A stretch of 10,723 nucleotides of DNA from Physocladia obscura (lineage: Eukaryota > Chytridiomycota > Chytridiomycetes > Chytridiales > Chytriomycetaceae), in NCBI GenBank assembly GCA_027596945.1, contig JADGJH010001310.1, forward strand, positions 1 through 10,723, written 5' to 3'. Of the stretch, positions 9,431 through 10,723 are shown in pieces. The notes under the pieces were generated by a model. It saw only the letters and a program-made list of their open reading frames with translations. It was not told the DNA's origin and did not search any database. The stretch's first letter is position 1. Every line of letters starts with the position of its first letter. Made by a program: the position numbers and the translations under genes.

Positions 9431-9436
9431 ATTAAA
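9431..9436 (+). terminator. Possible poly(A) signal ATTAAA of RPGRIP1L
   Basis: ATTAAA lies 43 nt after the TAA at 9386-9388 and is followed by T-rich sequence (9440-9530), as expected for a 3' end. In such AT-rich DNA the hexamer is common, so this is only a candidate. Confidence 0.3.
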
Positions 9437-9566
9437 TGTCTTCTTGATTTTTATCCGATTTCCAAGCGAAAGTTGTTAACACTGTATTTTATTATATTAT
9501 TTTGTTCCGAATTCTCCAATTTTTTCGAATTTTTGACTGTGGTTATATAGCTCTGTAATTTTTTTC

Positions 9567-9986
9567 ATGGTACTTGTAAGAATTGAGTTGTGGGGATATC
9601 AGACTGTTTGCAAAATTGTCAAAAGCTATCTGCACGGTTGTCGGATGGACATAAGATTCTCTTTTAAGTTACCAATTATTGTTCCTCCACATCAATTCAC
9701 TCGGATTTTGAATGCACGAATGGTATTAACATATAATCGTATTTTTTGGTATACAGGAGTAGCAATTTTATGCTGCCTTGAGCAATTTCAAATTTGGGCT
9801 TGGATTTTATTTACGCAATGAAGAAAGAAGTGAAGATTTGGCAGTTCTTAAAACGGACTTAATCGAATTTCTTCCATTTTTTCTTAGTTAAGCAACTAAA
9901 TCCTTTATTAATTTGAATCAAGTTTTTTGTAGTAAGGGCTACACAAAAATCTTCTTCTTTCCTTTTATATTTAAGAATTTGTACCG
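9567..9986 (+). CDS. Unidentified candidate gene fragment, possibly three or more exons
   Basis: Not recognised. An ATG frame opens at 9567 and, read straight, runs 84 codons to 9821. If instead a donor at 9723 (ATG|GTATTA) and an acceptor at 9762 (GGAGTAG) are used, the frame joins 9763-9886, whose 41 codons look more protein-like (GLGFYLRNEERSEDLAVLK). A 46-nt intron, 9887-9932 (GTTAAG...TTTTTTGTAG), would then lead into another open stretch from 9933 (TQKSSSFLLYLRICTALNW); the end given is nominal. Phases fit and intron sizes are typical, but donors in this genome are loose enough for such chains to arise by chance. It could equally be untranslated sequence. Confidence 0.2.
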
Positions 9987-10365
9987 CTTTAAACTGGAGT
10001 ATAACCAACCTAAAAGAATTGGTGGGTAACCAGCATGGCTATGTCACTTAGCTCATTTATAAAGGGAAAAGTTAATAGTATCCAGAAGGATACTTTAATC
10101 AATTCAGACTTACCTCAATACCATCTTGTTCCAGTTGATTTGAAATCTTATTTATTATTTGTGTTTCTTTGAAATTGCAAATGAAGGCAGTGTACAACTA
10201 ATGTTGACAGTTATTTTGCTCTTGTCATCACCGGTGTAATAAAATTTTAGCACCTTTAAAGTTAAAACTAGTTGTATAATGCAGAATTCTTCCTGTTTAC
10301 AGCTATATGCAACGCAATATACTGGTTTGTAATGACCTCCACTTCTTTAAAAAATTTTTTTCAAG

Positions 10366-10630
10366 CAAACATGGCCATCAGAGGATCTAAAATTTAGATT
10401 GAATTGCAATGAGGTCAGCGGAAGGTATGTGTGAGTTTGAATTAAGTTGTGGCTGAATATTGGCATGAGTTACAAAGACAATTGTTGATTTTTAGATAAG
10501 AGGGACGAGAAATGGTATTGGGATTGGGAAGATTAGAAAGTTGACCAGAGCCAACGATGAGAGTCTCGCATATATTCAAATTCCGGCTCTGTCATCAGCA
10601 AATATTCTTGCAGTATTTCAACAAGAATAA
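10366..10630 (+). CDS. Unidentified candidate terminal exons of a gene
   Basis: Not recognised. A stretch at 10366-10424 after TTTTTTTCAAG reads QTWPSEDLKFRLNCNEVSG and ends at a good donor (AAG|GTATGT). A 76-nt intron to 10500 (TAAG) joins it in frame to 10501-10630 (KLTRANDESLAYIQIPALSS and so on), ending in a TAA that overlaps an AATAAA at 10626-10631. Composition is more protein-like than the surroundings. However, a second plus frame (ATG at 10556, with a hydrophobic run near its end) and a minus-strand frame are open over the same bases, so the choice is uncertain. It may be the 3' end of the candidate at 9567. Confidence 0.22.
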
Positions 10631-10723
10631 ATATAAACATACTGCTATTATTGTTGTTTTGGTTACAAACTTGTCTGTCTTTTTTGGGTTTCAACTGTGA
10701 CACTTGCCTATGTCGCCTTAAAC

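Larger units (their letters stand above)
9389..10723. other. 1.3-kb AT-rich region downstream of RPGRIP1L without a recognisable gene
   Basis: It should hold the RPGRIP1L 3' UTR and the sequence up to the next gene. I see no tRNA, rRNA, transposon termini or family I can name. There are several open stretches with intron-like spacers, described separately. The open lengths are about what chance allows at this base composition, and near the right end at least three frames are open at once, so neither strand nor exons can be fixed by eye. Confidence 0.5.

Noticed and set aside
10077..10094. Perfect 7-bp inverted repeat AGTATCC-AGAA-GGATACT
   Set aside because: A short stem in AT-rich DNA, not followed by a T run, with no second copy or gene context; expected by chance at this length.
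10108..10145. Minus-strand consensus donor GAG|GTAAGT preceded by a short coding-like stretch
   Set aside because: The preceding open stretch is only about 11 codons and I could not chain it to others in phase; it overlaps plus-strand candidates.
10525..10610. Minus-strand open stretch containing MTEPEFEYMRDSHRW
   Set aside because: It is antisense to an equally open plus-strand candidate exon, matches no family I know, and needs a weak donor to connect to anything.

Overview
The window is nuclear DNA from an intron-rich eukaryote with a compact genome. Most introns are 44-82 nt, with T-rich tails and loose GT donors, and TAA, TAG and TGA are all used as stops. The gene mix points to a flagellated opisthokont, most likely a zoosporic (chytrid-like) fungus. 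The TPR + F-box + LRR architecture is the fungal Dia2/Pof3 type, while RPGRIP1L is kept only by organisms with cilia or flagella. The organism assignment is inference.

Layout. (1) 150-984, minus: the first two exons of SAM50, the mitochondrial outer-membrane beta-barrel assembly protein; it runs off the left edge inside its second intron. (2) 985-1062: a 78-bp divergent promoter region. (3) 1063-3271, plus: a four-exon TPR + F-box + LRR protein of the Dia2/Pof3 type, 679 aa. (4) 3335-3659, minus: a tiny three-exon gene whose 61-aa product resembles COPS9/CSNAP, the smallest COP9-signalosome subunit; its exons are too short to show as open frames. (5) 3687-9388, plus: a complete 17-exon RPGRIP1L orthologue, 1,555 aa, with an N-terminal coiled coil, two C2 domains, a long Ser/Lys/Glu-rich linker and a C-terminal C2-like RPGR-interacting domain. 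All phases join and the total is a multiple of three. (6) 9389-10723: AT-rich sequence with no recognisable gene, but several open stretches that could be exons of an unidentified gene.

Genes alternate in strand and are packed tightly: 78 bp between the start codons of the first pair, 63 bp between the stop codons of the middle pair, and 27 bp between the start codons of the COPS9-like gene and RPGRIP1L. The F-box protein (a probable SCF substrate receptor) and the COPS9-like protein (a subunit of the complex that switches SCF ligases off) belong to the same ubiquitin-ligase cycle and lie tail to tail. SAM50 and RPGRIP1L act elsewhere, in mitochondrial import and the ciliary transition zone.
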